From positions 9,062,519 through 9,126,518 of the forward strand of contig CM069608.1 in assembly GCA_035771175.1 (NCBI GenBank): a stretch of DNA of 64,000 nucleotides. Reading direction: 5' to 3'. The notes beneath the pieces were generated by a model. It had not been told where the DNA came from and did not search any database. It saw only the letters and a program-made list of their open reading frames with translations. Of this stretch, positions 13,126 to 25,776 are shown in pieces. This DNA comes from Paratinospora sagittata (taxonomy: Eukaryota > Streptophyta > Magnoliopsida > Ranunculales > Menispermaceae). Each line of letters starts with the position of its first letter. Within the stretch, counting starts at the first letter, position 1. A program made the position numbers and the translations under genes.

Positions 13126-14397
13126 CCTTCGTAAGTTCCTAATTTGGGAGTTGTATGCTGGTGGCCTTGTTGGTCATTTTGGCCGTGATAAGACTATAGC
13201 CCTAGTGGAAGATTGATTTTATTGGCCTACGTTGAAAAAGGATGTTGCTCAAATTGTGTCACAATGTCGTCCTTGTCAAGTGTTTATAGCTAGAAAGCAA
13301 AATACCGACTTGTATACACCTCTACCCATTCCACACTCCCCTTGGCTTGACCTTAGTATGGATTTTTTCCTTGGGTTGCCTAAAACTGCTCGAGGGCAAG
13401 ATTCTATCTTAGTTGTTGTGGATCGTTTTTCTAAAATGGCACACTTTATCCCCTGCAGCAAAACCATTGATGTTTCACATATGGCCAAGTTGTTCTTTAG
13501 GGAAGTATTCCGAATTCATGGGTTACCAACTTCAATTGTCTCCGATAGGGATGTTAAGTTTGTGAGCTACTTTTGGAAAACCCTTTGGAAACTCTTTGGC
13601 ACCCACTTAAAATATTCCTCGGCTTTTCACCCCCAAACTGATGGTCAGCCATAAGTCATTAATAGAAGTTTGGGAAACTTACTTAGGTGTCTGGTGGGTG
13701 AGAAATCAGGTAACTGGGATGTGGTGCTACCAACTGCAGAGTTTTCTTACAATAGTTCAGTTAATCGTTCTACTAGTAAATCTCCTTTTGAAGTTGTTTT
13801 CGGTTATTGTCCCCGTCAGCCTATAGATTTGTCCCCATTACCCTCCTGTAATTTTCTAATGAAAATTATAAAGTTGCCGCTAATACTCATCGAAGAAACC
13901 TTGAATTTAATGAAAATGATTATGTTATGGTTGGCATTTTTCCTAAGCGTTACCCTCGAAATTCTTTTAAGAAAATGCATGTCTGTGCCTCTGGCCATTT
14001 TCGTATCCTTCAAAAATTTGGACCTAATGCATATTTACTTGATTTACCATATGATATGAATATTAGTCCAATTTTCAATGTGGAGGACTTATTTTCATAT
14101 AGCGGTACTTTTGTTCCATCTGTGCCTGCTAATGTTTCTTTTAGTACCACAACCAGTTGTTTAGTGTCAGTTCCAAGGCTACCCTCTATGTCGCAGCCTT
14201 CTTATGATCAGATCGATAACATTTTGGACGATGAAATTGTTTCTACTTTTGGTGGTTGTTTTTGTCATTATTTGGTTACTTTGAAGACTTGCCCTCCTTC
14301 TGATGCTACTTGGATTACTGAGGACTAGTTCCTTCGGCGTGATCCTGATCTTCTAGATGTATACCGTCACCACTCGTCAAAGTCGAGTTCTTTCTAG
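13126..14397 (+). pseudogene. Integrase plus chromodomain remnant
   Basis: Starts with the integrase zinc-finger region ([17 protein letters not shown]), then the core with [21 protein letters not shown] and FHPQTDGQ, then NRSLGNLLRCLVGEK and NRSTSKSPFE. After a low-conservation linker comes a chromodomain-like end (ILDDEIVS, DATWITED, DPDLLD), typical of chromovirus integrases that read histone marks. A stop at 13216, a frameshift near 13655 and a stop at 14326 break it. Clade within the chromoviruses is left open. Confidence 0.8.
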
Positions 14398-14408
14398 CCA
14401 GGGAGGAT

Positions 14409-14626
14409 TGATGCAACACACATTAGTGATTTAGATTTCAATTTATTCCTTTCTTGAATTATTCCCTTTAATTAAGTTGATTAATTGTTCTCAATCAATG
14501 GCAATCAATCAATATTTTGTTTAATTGATTGATTTTTTGCTATAAATATGTGTATAGGTTGTAATTGCAAATCATTGAATGATTTTTATATTCTCATCTC
14601 TTTGTTTCTACTTTGCTGCCCCATCA
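14409..14626 (+). repeat. 3' LTR of the deleted chromovirus (218 bp)
   Basis: Matches the left LTR except for the missing triplication and scattered substitutions. It starts after the purine tract CAGGGAGGAT and ends CCCATCA. Confidence 0.85.
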
Positions 14627-15122
14627 CCACCTCTTGTCGATCTTCCTTTGTTGCTACTGCTCCTTCGTCGTTGACTGTACATTTTTCTCCGTTCTCCGCC
14701 CTCGCCTTGGTATATTTGTCTCCACCTTCGATTTTCTTCTTAGTTAGGGTTGCCACCACTTGGAGTATGGTAGAGGAGATGTTCTAAGTTTTTTGTGTTT
14801 TCTTTTATTTGAATAAAATGACATAGCCCTCACATCTTGGGTGAGAGTTGTCCTTTTCCTGCGAGGGCTTTGCCCTCTTGTTGCGGGGGTTTTTTGCCTT
14901 CTTGTTGCAAGGGTTTTTCTCCCTCTTGTTATGAGGGCTTTTTGCCCTCTCATTGTGGATTTGTCTATTGGGTCGAGCCTCGTGCTCATTACTGGTCTAT
15001 TGAACCAGGTTTCGATGTTGTCCCTATATTGCACTTGTAATTGTCACTTATCTATTAGTAGGTTTTTCTCCAGCCATGGAGATGATATTGCAATGGAATT
15101 TCATCTTTGATAAAAAAAAAAA
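14627..15122 (+). repeat. LINE-like leader or 3' end with poly(A), tandem repeats
   Basis: CT-rich noncoding stretch. At about 14850-14960 there are four imperfect ~30-bp units of the type GAGGGCTTTTTGCCCTCTTG. It ends in TTTGAT followed by a run of A at 15110-15122, the signature of a reverse-transcribed poly(A) end. The same style of leader (CTCTCCCTTGTGAGAG) opens the full-length L1 at 18559, so an L1 relative is likely. No gene seen. Confidence 0.5.
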
Positions 15123-16705
15123 ATCTAGGCTGTTGGTAATTTCTCAGTTAGTGATCTTATTAGGTACCTTGGCCTGCTACTTATTACTGGCAAGCTTTCC
15201 CATGATCCTTGTTCGCCTATTATCGATCTCATTTATGCTAAGCTTCAAAATTGGAAAACAAGATTTCTCTCATTTGTAGGAAGGGCTGTCTTGGCCAAAT
15301 TTGTGCTTCAGAGTTGTCATTCTTTCTAGGTTGGAGCCTTTGTCATCCCTTCCAAGACCTTTCAAAAACATTGAATCCATGTTCTACAACTTTCTCATCG
15401 TAGGGCATTCTCTAATAAAAAAAAGTTCTCTCTTATCTGTTGGTTGGATATCTCTCGCCCGAAGGAAGAAGGTGGCCTTGGTATTAAGCAACTCAAAGAA
15501 ATGAACGAAGCTTGTTTGTTGAAGCTGTAATGGCAAGCGACATCCAAAAAATATTATTTGTGGGTGAAATGGGTGCATGGGAAATACCTGAAGAACGGGT
15601 TTTTATGGCCTTTCTCAATCCCTTTTGACTATGCTTGGACTTGGAGAAAGATGCTAAAGCTTTAGCCTATCACAATTCAAAGTATTAAATGTCTTATTAA
15701 AATTTATCTCTTCACTATCCTCAAAAATTGTCCCCTATTTATCACCATCGGTTGGCAATGGTTTTTTTTTCGTTTACGGGAAGACACTTGGTGTGGAGGT
15801 TCCCTCCTAGCTTCCCAGTTCCCTTGATTATACAAGCTTTTATCTCTTCATAATGAACCAATTGCTTTTTTTGTTAATCCTTCTGAAGCCAGTTCCTTAT
15901 CATATTGGAACTTCCATTTCTCTCGCCCACCTTTTTCTAGAGCTTCATTCCTATTAAATGACCTTTTTACCTTGCTAGATAATATGCGCTTGTCTCAAGG
16001 TGAGGATTTCATTTTATGGTCCTTATCATCTTCTGGTACATTCTCTAGCTGATCCATGTTTGAAGCATTGATTGATCACCCTTCAGCTCCCATTTCACCC
16101 TATGTTACATCACTTTGTGCTGCACATATCCCTTTCAAAATATTTTTTTTGGGTGGTCACTTTTGAATAGGAAGATCAACACTGGTGATGTCATGCAAAA
16201 ACGCTTCCCTTATAGAGCGATATCTCATCACTGTTGCCCTTTATGTAAGAAAGAGGGAGAAAATGTTGATTATTTGTTTATTCATTACGAATGGATTTCT
16301 TTTATGTGGAGAATGTGGGCTCAGGTGTGTGGTGAGAACTTCATCATTCCTTCATCAATTGAAGAATGCATTTCAACGTCCCGTTTCTCAATCCATAATA
16401 AAAAGTGAAGGGAGATCGGTCGTATTTTATCTTGTACTACTCTATGGGTGGTGTGGTTAGAAAGCAATAGGAGATTATTTCAAGATTTGATAAAAGATGT
16501 GGGGTATTTAGGATGAAATTTTGCTTCTCGCAGCCTATTGGGTTGTCACGTCGAAGTTTTCTTGTGGCTTTTCAGTTGCGGAATAGTAGAGGAACTGGGT
16601 TCATGTATGTTGTAATTTTGTCTTTTGATGTTTTGGTGTTGGGTGCTTAATTTGCCCGCCGCCGGTATTTTCCTATTTACAGATATTAATAAAGATGTAT
16701 TATTG
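15123..16705 (+). mobile_element. L1-type LINE ORF2 3' fragment, plus strand
   Basis: The translation picks up at the RT thumb (DLIRYLG, LITGKLSH, KLQNWK), goes through KEEGGLGIKQLKEMNEA and the pre-zinc segment, and reaches the RT zinc-binding domain (CPLCKKEGENVDYLFIHYE) and a tail with LWVVWLESNRR at about 16430. Multiple stops and frameshifts. The 5' two thirds are missing, as in 5'-truncated LINEs. Confidence 0.75.
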
Positions 16706-16714
16706 GAAATGGCC

Positions 16715-17955
16715 AAAACATTTTTTTTTTTTTGGCTTGATAAGTGGCTTCCGAGTTGCATTATTGAGGACAAAGTTCAACCTATTGTTCGAATGGCCCG
16801 TGGCATTTCAAGGGGGCTAAAATTTCATCTATCCTACATAGGGGTGAGTGGAGCTTCTCTCCTTCTAGAAATCATACCTTGTAAGAGGTTTGGGGAGAGT
16901 GTTCGAGGCTTCAAATGCTACCTGCAAGAGAAAAGGATGTGGTTATTTGGACTAAAACAAATTCTAGTCTTTTCTCTTCCTGCTCAGCTTGGTGCATAGC
17001 TAGAGATCTTTCACCTCCTTGTTGGTAAGGGAAGGTTATTCGGTCCTCCCTTTCTATCCCTAAGCAAAACAATCTTCAATGGAAGCTCCTCTTAGGGAAA
17101 CTCTCCCTACCATAGAAAAGCTTTTTAAGTTGAATATTGCGCATAATAAGTCTTGTGCACTGTGTTGGTTTGGTATTGAGAATGAAGATCATTTATTCTT
17201 TAAGTGTTCTTTAATTTTTTTTACTGTTTGGGCAATTATCAAGTTCAAATGCTCTATGCCTTCTTTCTTGAAAACTTGGAAAGGTGTTATTGACTGGTTG
17301 ATTGGGAGGGCTCTCGTATTGGAAAGGTGATCCTCTTAGTTGTTCAGGCAGGTATTTTCCATCTTTGGGCTGAAAGAAATCTTCACAGGTTTTAAAGCAA
17401 AGGGATGTTTGTGAACCAAAATGCTCTCCTTGTGGGATGTCAAGTTAAAGCTCAAATTAAAGATCATATTCAGGATTTGGCCACCTGTGATCAACAACTT
17501 CTTCTCATTAGGGGCTTCCTATTACATCCTTGACTCTAGGTATTCCTTTGTCTTGGAGCCCCCATCTAATGGCTTGATTTTAGCTTGTGATGGATCTTTT
17601 AGTGCCTTGCGAGCTAGTTTTGGTGGTTTGATCTAAGATAAGGATGGCTCATTTCTTTGATACAAGGGTACGGTGACTGTGAAAAGTGTTCCACCATCAT
17701 TGCCAAAGGCAATGGTTTACTTAAGGGCCTCTGGTTTGCTACTCAGCTGAACATCTGAGGGCTATTAATAGCCCGATTAATTGGTTGGCCATGTAGCCTG
17801 GCCCATTGAAGGTGTTTTTTCCTCCTAATATCCCTTCTAAAGTGCTTTATCTTGCTAATAGGGACGTCGTTGGCACTTGTGTATTATAAGTTGTAATGGT
17901 TCTGTTTTTGGTTTCTTAATTTATTTATTTTTCATTTACCTTGCAAAAAAAAAAA
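16715..17955 (+). mobile_element. Second L1-type LINE 3' fragment with poly(A)
   Basis: Starts with a T-run and FWLDKWLPS, then a zinc-binding domain at 17079-17330 (CALCWFGIENEDHLFFKC) and an RNase H-like start (ACDGSFSALRASFGG) near 17590. A 3' untranslated stretch ends in a run of A at 17945-17955. It is a different L1 subfamily from the neighbour at 15123. All frames are broken. Confidence 0.7.
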
Positions 17956-18544
17956 TCTCAGAAATTTAGACTACTGAAAAGAAAACTCAAAATAAAAAGA
18001 ATAATAAAAAAAAGATTGATTAATTGGTTAGGTCGTGTGCTAGTATTACTACAAGAAGAAAAGAATATTCACCCTTATTCTTTTATTATTGATACCAAAG
18101 AATCGGCAACAACATCATTTATTTCTATATATATATATATATATAGTAAATTGATTAGGAATGATTTCAAAAGCATTGTGGAAACTTATTTCAAAAGCAT
18201 ATTGGTTAAGTAGATTACTCTTGTTGCTAGAAAACGAGTTACAATGTATAAATTATAGGAAAATATTAATCTAACTGTAAATTTTGCAACTGCATATGCA
18301 ATTACACATGCACATCCATTAGATATTAATGTTTTACACATTTCGATGTGTACAATAAATAATCCAATAGATATACACATATAGTTGTAATTTTTTGTAG
18401 TTAGATTAACATTTTACTAAATTATAAACAAACTATGATTTATGAACTGCCCATCGTTTTTTCTTACATTTCTTTTTCAACACAATGATTTAAAGAATAT
18501 TGAAGACGTATATGCTCATTGAACTGCTTTTAATAAGGGTTGGC
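17956..18544. other. AT-rich spacer, no gene seen
   Basis: A-rich start, a (TA)10-type microsatellite at about 18126-18145, and no open frame with known similarity. It is the left flank of the full-length L1. Confidence 0.6.
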
Positions 18545-18635
18545 AAGAAGGGAAGAGTATTCCTCTCCCTTGTGAGAGTTTTTTCTCTCCATTGTGAGTG
18601 TCTCTTGCTCTCTTTATAGAAATTTTATTGTAAAA

Positions 18636-19565
18636 ATGGCTTTTGATACGCTTGTTAATCGAAGGAAAAATTTACATTTATCTGAATCGACAGGAAGTTA
18701 CTATCTGAAGGCGAAAAATTATTGGATACATGTCTAGCTGGGAAGATTTTATCCTCCAAACATGTTATCCGAGACGTTTTTTCAAATGCAATTCTTAAGA
18801 TGTGGAAACCTTCGAAGTTTATTATTGTACCCTCTCTTGGAGAGAATATTTCTTTTATTTAAATTTGCACACGTAGCAGATCTGAACAAGGTTTTGCGTA
18901 ATGGACCATGGAGTTTTGACAGGAAGTTGATTGTCTTGGAACTTAGTCATGACTTTAAAGCATCTTCAACTCTGGAATTTACTAAAGTTGCTTTTTGGGT
19001 TCAATTTCACAATCTCCCTCTGATGTGTATGACTAAAAACATTAGTCTCATGTTGGGAAGTAAAATTTGTGAGGTTTTTGATATTGATACAACTGAAAAT
19101 GGCAGTTGTTGGGGACGTTCTCTTCGAGTGAGGGTTTCTTTTGACCCACAGAAGGCACTGCGAAGAGGATTGCGGGTTGCTCTCCCAAATAGCCCTGAAG
19201 ATCGCCGGATAGATATAAAATATGAAGGATTGCAAGATTTTTATTATTATTGTGGTAAATTAGACCATGTTCTGAAGGAATGTGGAGATAATCCTATACA
19301 GACATCATCTCTTAATCCTACTAGCTACCAATATGGAGGATGGCTTCGAGATAGTGTTGAAACCAGAACATCTCGCCAGTTTAACTATGATGCTGGAAGA
19401 AAGACTTTGGGATCTACTTCCAATCCTGTGACAATAAATACTGAACTAAAACAAGCAGATCCAAACTTACCAAAGGCCGACGACTCTATTTTTTTCGATG
19501 CCACCATGTCTCAGGGGAAAGATGCGGTTAATGTTTTTCAAATTCACAGGAATCAAAGGCATTAA
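18636..19565 (+). pseudogene. L1 ORF1: DUF4283 and CCHC-type protein
   Basis: The likely start is the ATG at 18636 (MAFDTLVNR), in a context normal for plant L1 ORF1. A frameshift near 18720 moves the reading frame until about 18835. From there FKFAHVADLNKVLRNGPWSFD is the DUF4283 RNA-binding region, and YYYCGKLDHVLKEC is a CCHC_4 zinc knuckle at about 19240-19280. The frame then runs to 19565, and further fragments (19675-19899, 19954-20151) continue the variable C-terminus to just before ORF2. ORF1 proteins coat the LINE RNA (family knowledge). Confidence 0.8.
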
Positions 19566-21766
19566 CTGAAAAACCATCGTTGGTTCCCACAAAGGAAGGG
19601 GTAGTTTTGAACGTGTTAAAACCGTCTTCTATGAAATCTAACTTCCAAAAAGACACTCAACTACCGCCCCTTCTTTGTCTTTATCCGAAGCAGTTGTTAC
19701 AGTAAATGGGCAACCACTGGTAGATATTTCTTCTTTAAAATCCTCAGTTTCTCAATCTATAAATTCCAAAGATACTCTATCGATGGAATCAGTTCCATGT
19801 AAACCACAATTAAAAAGTTTGTCAAAGGGTAAGGAGATTGCAACAATTCAAGATTCTAACATAATGCTACCAAATCAGCCAAACCAAGACCTAACATGAA
19901 ACATACTTTCAGAAACTTTTGTTGTCCATCAATGCCCATCATCAGAAGTTAACATGAAGAAAAACATGTGGAAACGATTAGCAGGTGTAACAGACATGTC
20001 CACCCTTCCAAACATGTGTTATGGTGATATTTCAAAAAGAAAGGAACCTGATTTTTCTATCTTGAGTCATGAATGGACTAAGAAGAAAATTAGGATTGAT
20101 GATTCTTTATCAGCGGAGGTTAGTAATGTCCAACCCCGTCGGACACCATGAGTCTGTTAGCGTGGAATGTTCGAGGTATCAGGAATCCCCGAACATTCTG
20201 ATCTTTCCACCAGATTATGCATGATGAACATCTTGATATTTTCTTCCTCATTGAATCCAAGGTGACATCCTCTCAAGCCGAAAATCTCAGACGAAAACTT
20301 AAATTTGTTGGACGATTTTATGTGAAAAGACAAGGTTTTAGTGGGGGTCTAATTCTTTTTTGGAATGACAAGGTTGCAACTTCGATTATTTCCTACTTCA
20401 AAAGCCATTTAGATGTTGTTGTCACAAATAGAATAAATAAAGATTGGAGATTTACTGGCTTTTATGGCGATTTGGATCCAAGTGAACACAATCACTCTTG
20501 GGAACTACTACAACGACTGGGAAATGTGCATCATATGTCGTGGGTATGTGGTGGTGATTTCAATGAAGTTCTCTACATGCATGAGCAACAAATCTTATAA
20601 AAGCATGGGCCGATTCAGATCAACTCTTGACAAGTGTGGTCTTCAAGATTTGGGTGCTGTTGGATCTCAATTTACATGGCATAATAGAAGATGGGTGATC
20701 AATAAGTGGCAGAGAGGCTTGATTGATGGTTACGCAATGACAGTTGGCTGCAACCTTTTCTCCAAGTAGAGGCACGTAATCTAGCCTATGTGAGTTCGGA
20801 CCACCGACTTATTATGCTTAATACTGAACCTTGTTCTCCTGTGAAATCCAAAAGCCCTCGTCGTTTTGAGGAAGTTTGGCTTATGGAGGATGGTTTTCAT
20901 GAAACTGTTGACTGTTGGAACAATTCTAGTATGGGAAGGAAACCACTAACAGAGAAAATGCATTTATGTTTACAAAAGCTACACCAATGGAAGAAACGCA
21001 CATTGTGGAGTCTTCAAAATGAGACAAAGAAAAAGATGGAAAATCTTAGAGTGCTCCAGACTGAAGCTGAATCCAACCACAACTTACGACCTGTTGTCCA
21101 TAAAGCTGAATGTGCTCTTGAAAGACTGTTGGAAAAAGAGGAACTATATTGACATCAAAGATCCAAAGCCGTGTGGCTCAAAACGGGAGATAAAAACTCA
21201 AAGTTTTTCCATCACAAAGATTCCCAGCGAAGGAAACACAATCTCATCCATGGCATTTTCACTCCATCAAATGTTTGGTCCGAGGATATAAATCATATAA
21301 GTCTGTTTTATTTCTTACTTTCCTAATATTTTATGTTCACAAAATCCATCTTCCACAACTATTAATGATGTTACAAAATGTGTAAGAACAAAAATTTCTC
21401 TTGCCATGAGTAATATTATAAATAGGGAGTTTGAAGCACATAAAATTCAACATGCTCTCTTCCAAATGAATCCATCTAAAGCTCCTGGCCCTAATGGAAT
21501 GTCTGTTGTTTTCTATCAAAACTGTTGGAATACTGTCAAAGATGATGTCACAAAGCTTTGCTTGGAGGTGCTAAATAAGGGTTGTTCAGTTGATGACCTC
21601 AATCATACTCATATTGTTATTCCTAAAGTGCAAAATCCAACAGAAGTATCTCAGTTCAGACCGATTAGTTTGTGTAACGTCCTCTACAAAATCATAACCA
21701 AGGTGCTTACAAATAGGCTTCGATTGATTATACCGGATCTGATATTTGAGAATCAGAGTGCTTTTA

Positions 21767-24583
21767 TGTAACCCCTTGAAAAAAATGTGCATACGAGAAT
21801 GAAGCTAACCTTTGTCCCAAATCCACTATTATAGCAATCTGCAATGGGTTTGGATTTCAACCCTGTTTTTTTTTTCAAAGCAAGACTCCCATTGTTTGTA
21901 CTACCCCTCCAAAACCAATCCCTCAACACAATAAATGAAAGGGAAATGTGTATTCTGCATCAGAACTTGTTTTAGTTAGAGCAATCTAAATATGAACAAA
22001 GATAGGATATAACTTTCAAGGAAATATATTTTAGAGATTTATCACAATGGAATTGAAGCATGACTCAAACCAGAACCACAAACTGGTAGAAAATTAGAAA
22101 GTCCTGCTTAGGATTATCACTAGTATGCAGACATGTTAGCTTTAGAGAAATCAGGTATTTCCATGTCAAAGATTTTTCCATCAGGACATGCTTGAAGAAC
22201 TAATGAAAGAAAATTACTGATCTTATTAGAAGTTATAGTTTCAAAAGAATCAAGTAGTCGTCTCTAAGGTGTTCAATTCGTAAATTGATCATGAAGAATG
22301 ACTGGTGAAATTTCTCTACTTTTGTTTGAAAATCACCTTCTCCAGACTGTAATGGAGCAGAATCAAGGGCTGAAATACCCAGACCACTGCATGAATGCAG
22401 AACTTAGAACAGAAGTCGAACTTATTGGCTCCTTTTATTTTTACCTTGATGTAAGGGGATTTCAAACATGATCCGGGAATCTCGCCGAGATCTCGCCGAC
22501 ATGTCGCCTGGAACCTCGCCGAGATCTCGCCGAAAAATCTTTCGCTCTCGCTCTTTAAACCCAATCGCCGAAAACAACGCACAAGCCCCTCGAAACCCTC
22601 TTCTCTTCTCTCTTCCTTTCTTCCAGCGCACACCGCCACCGCTACTCTATCCGCCACGGATCTCGCCGTCGCTGCCCTTCCTCTTCTCTTCTCCGCCACT
22701 GCACTCGTCGCCGCTCTCTCTTTCTTCTCTTCTCTGCATCGCCACTCTCGATCTCTCGCTCTCACTTTCGATCTCTTGCCTCGCCGTGTCTCCGATCTCT
22801 CGATCTCTCGGTCTCTGCCCTCTGCATCTCGCCCTCACTCTCTTCTTCTTCTTCTTCTTCTTCTTCCTCTTCTCCTTTTCTCCATTCTCTTTTCTTTCCT
22901 TTTTCTCTCTCTTCCCTGTTTTTTTTTTCTTCCTTCCGCCCTGCAACTCCTTTGATTTTGATTTTGATTTTCATTTTCATTTTCCTTTTCTTTTCTTTTC
23001 TTTTAAACAACTAACATGCTATATAATATATATATACAATATCACACATACAAGTGTATTTTATTATTTTTATTTTTTTTAGCAACCAAAATGTTGTATA
23101 ATATATTTATATATATCTTACATACAATACCACATATAATATATTAGATTATGGTATATCATATTTTACGTTTTTACTATCTAGATTATCATATTATATC
23201 ATGTGGAAGTTTATTAGCTAAGTTATATTATATGTATAATGTGACCACCACCATATAACATAGACATGTATGCACATTATATTAATATAATATAATACAA
23301 AATAAGTGATTAACCTGTGATTTATGCGTGGATAGGTTGATAACGCCCAACGTCGATGAATCAATCTCTGCACATTTGAAATTTAGCGATTCAAGTGGGA
23401 ATGATTCTAGGCTTTCATAATATTTTATTTTGATATATAGATAGGAAAGTTAAATTAATTAGGTCTATAGTATTATTAGATTGCTTATGCATGCCTATTG
23501 TACATGATTTTATATATATAATGTTATGATTGTTTAGCCATGATGATATGGGTGTCAACATGATTTTATTCTGATCAAATGATAATTGGATGCATGAAAT
23601 TCATGTGGTAGTTGAATTCATTTATAAATTATAATGCCTGATAATGAAATGTATGATTTGGAATATTGGCATAGTGAATGCATGAACTCTATTATAATTA
23701 ACTTTGTGACATGATACCATGTGTAGTGGAGTTGAATATGTTTTATGAATGCACTTAATATCGTACTTATACCGTACGTATGGCGTGACATCACTAAAGA
23801 ACACGATTAAGATAGGAATCACACATATGGGGCAGTTATTCTAAGGAATATCGCCAATGTTCTAATTTTTGGGTTGTGCCACCCTGAGTTTGATTTTCTA
23901 ACGGTACGTGATTTGGAACGTGATGAAATTATCGACTCAAACAATCTAATGTTGCAACGATTAATGTGTGAAACTTGTTTGTAATGTTCTTATGTATGGA
24001 TCATAATAAAATATTGTGAATTGTTTAGATGACCCACTGGGCTTTCAAGCTTACCCCATTTTTTTATGCAGGTGCTTAGGAGAATAAAATCGCGAGTTCG
24101 TGACATAGTTTAGAGTAGTAGGGTGGGTTAATTAATTAGTATTATGGGACTGAATATTTTTATTTAATTTTTAAAGGTTTATTATTTAAACGAATTGTAT
24201 TGATATTTGAAATTCAATGAATATTATTACGGTCAGTAAAGACCCTGTGATTTATTTCACGTGTGAATGCCTTGGAATAGAATTCATTAATTATATTTGA
24301 TGATTGTACTTTAATGTTGTATCCATAATGGATGGACAAGGGCAAGTACCCTCATGAAGATAAAGATTGTATGAAGAATTAAAGCTATTCGTTTATCTTA
24401 ACCAGTAAGTTGATTGAAAGAATATAAACTCATAGTTTTGCAAATTTTATTATTTATAAAATGGTTATGGGTTAAGATAGACGGATACGAGTAACGTCTC
24501 GATTTTCAGTGATATTTTATATAAAAGTAAAATATTCATTATCTTACAAAAAAAAAAATAGTTTTAAAAATCGGGATGTTACA
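21767..24583 (+). mobile_element. Solo LTR in L1 ORF2, TSD TTTTA
   Basis: Starts TGTAACCCC and ends GGGATGTTACA, so it has TG..CA ends with a 6-bp inverted terminus (TGTAAC/GTTACA). The 5-bp TSD TTTTA is at 21762-21766 and 24584-24588; joining the flanks restores the expected L1 frame across ENQSAF and LERLIS. There is no coding region, so it is a solo LTR (2817 bp) left by recombination. Inside are direct repeats of CTCGCCGAGATCTCGCCG (22485-22530), a long CT-rich tract with a (TTC)n run near 22850, and an AT-rich part. The 3' part resembles the reversed solo LTR at 47188-57960 (shared ACCACCACCATA... and the terminal CACTGGGCTT-type region). Confidence 0.85.
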
Positions 24584-25215
24584 TTTTATTCTGGAACGCC
24601 TCATTTCAAATAGTTTTTTGATTGGTTATGAATGCATCCATTCGATGCCAAATGGGAGAAGGAAACAGGTTAATCACCTTGCTCTAAAACTTGATATGAG
24701 CAAGGCTTGTGATCGAGTTGAATGGAATTTTTTACAAGACATGATGAAAGCTATGGATTTCAATCACACGTGGATTGACTTGATTAAAAGGTGCATCACT
24801 TCTGTCACTTATTCAATTCTAATAAATGGGCAAGTATATGGCAATATTATTCCACAAAGAGGGCTTCGGCAAGGCGATCTTCTATCTCCATATTTATTTC
24901 TTATATGTGCTGAGGGACTATTAGCTTTAATCAAACATGCTGAAAACCAAGGTCTTATTTCTGGTCTGCGCTTTGGTGCTCGGGGTCCAAGTGTTTCACA
25001 TCTTTTCTTTGCCGATAAGAGTTTTATTTTTGTTAGAGCAAATATTAAGGAATGTTCCTATCTCAAACAGATATTACAACTCTGTTCTAATGCTTCTGGG
25101 CAAATTATTAATTTGGACAAGTCAGCATTATCTTTTAGCACACATGTTCCTCATACAATTAATCATTGGATATGCCAATTTATGAATGTTCCAGTTGTAG
25201 AATGTCACACCAAGT

Positions 25216-25642
25216 TGTTGTGCGGAATCGTGGTAAAGTATGAAAGAAAAACAAGACAACAAATTTAACGTGGTTCGGCAAATTGCCTACGTCCACGGGA
25301 GACAACAAACTTGTATTATCAGATAATACAAACTACACCCTTAGGTGAATCTTACAGATTAGATCTCTTAAATAGATCTCTCAGAATAGAACTCTCTGTC
25401 TCTCAGGAATGAATTTCAAGAATGAAGTTAAGCTCTATTTATAGGTGTAATAGGGGGCAATTTCGTAATTATAAATATATATTTAATATATTTATATTTA
25501 AATTAAATCAAACTTTAGGCGCATTCGGCGCCGTCACATTTCGGCTCCGAATGTGCCATCATTCCTTAAAGTCGCCCAATAGGTGGCCTGGCCACCCATG
25601 TTTCAGCCACCTAATGGTCTGCCACATGGGTGGTCCCCAATA
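25216..25642 (-). repeat. 3' LTR of the copia element
   Basis: Left-hand copy on the + strand. Next to it at 25643-25659 is the polypurine tract (AGGTGGAAGTGGAGATT on the minus strand). A TATAAATAGAG box at about 25434-25444 (minus strand) is the likely LTR promoter. Confidence 0.95.
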
Positions 25643-25776
25643 AATCTCCACTTCCACCTCATGTGGAACAAGACTTTACCATACCTGCAGCAATTTGTCA
25701 ATTAAAACTGCAGAGCAACAATCATTACCGTGGCGAGCTTCTTTCAAAAAAACTGTTGCTGCCTCCATTAGTGACC

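Larger units (their letters stand above)
12248..14626 (+). mobile_element. Internally deleted Ty3/gypsy chromovirus
   Basis: Short element (2379 bp) with LTRs at 12248-12555 and 14409-14626. Both start TGATRCAACACACATTA and end in TCA. The primer site TGGTATCAGAGC is at 12559 and a purine-rich tract precedes the right LTR. Flanks CCACG and CCACC could be a 5-bp TSD with one mismatch. Gag, protease, RT and RNase H are missing; only integrase and chromodomain remain. It sits in a CT-rich stretch (12015-12247 continuing at 14627) that resembles a LINE leader. Confidence 0.85.

Noticed and set aside
22316..23082. Long open frames on both strands, including a 204-codon one
   Set aside because: Low-complexity CT/GA-rich LTR sequence giving Ser/Pro/Phe or Glu/Lys/Arg runs on opposite strands; no domain and it lies inside a solo LTR.
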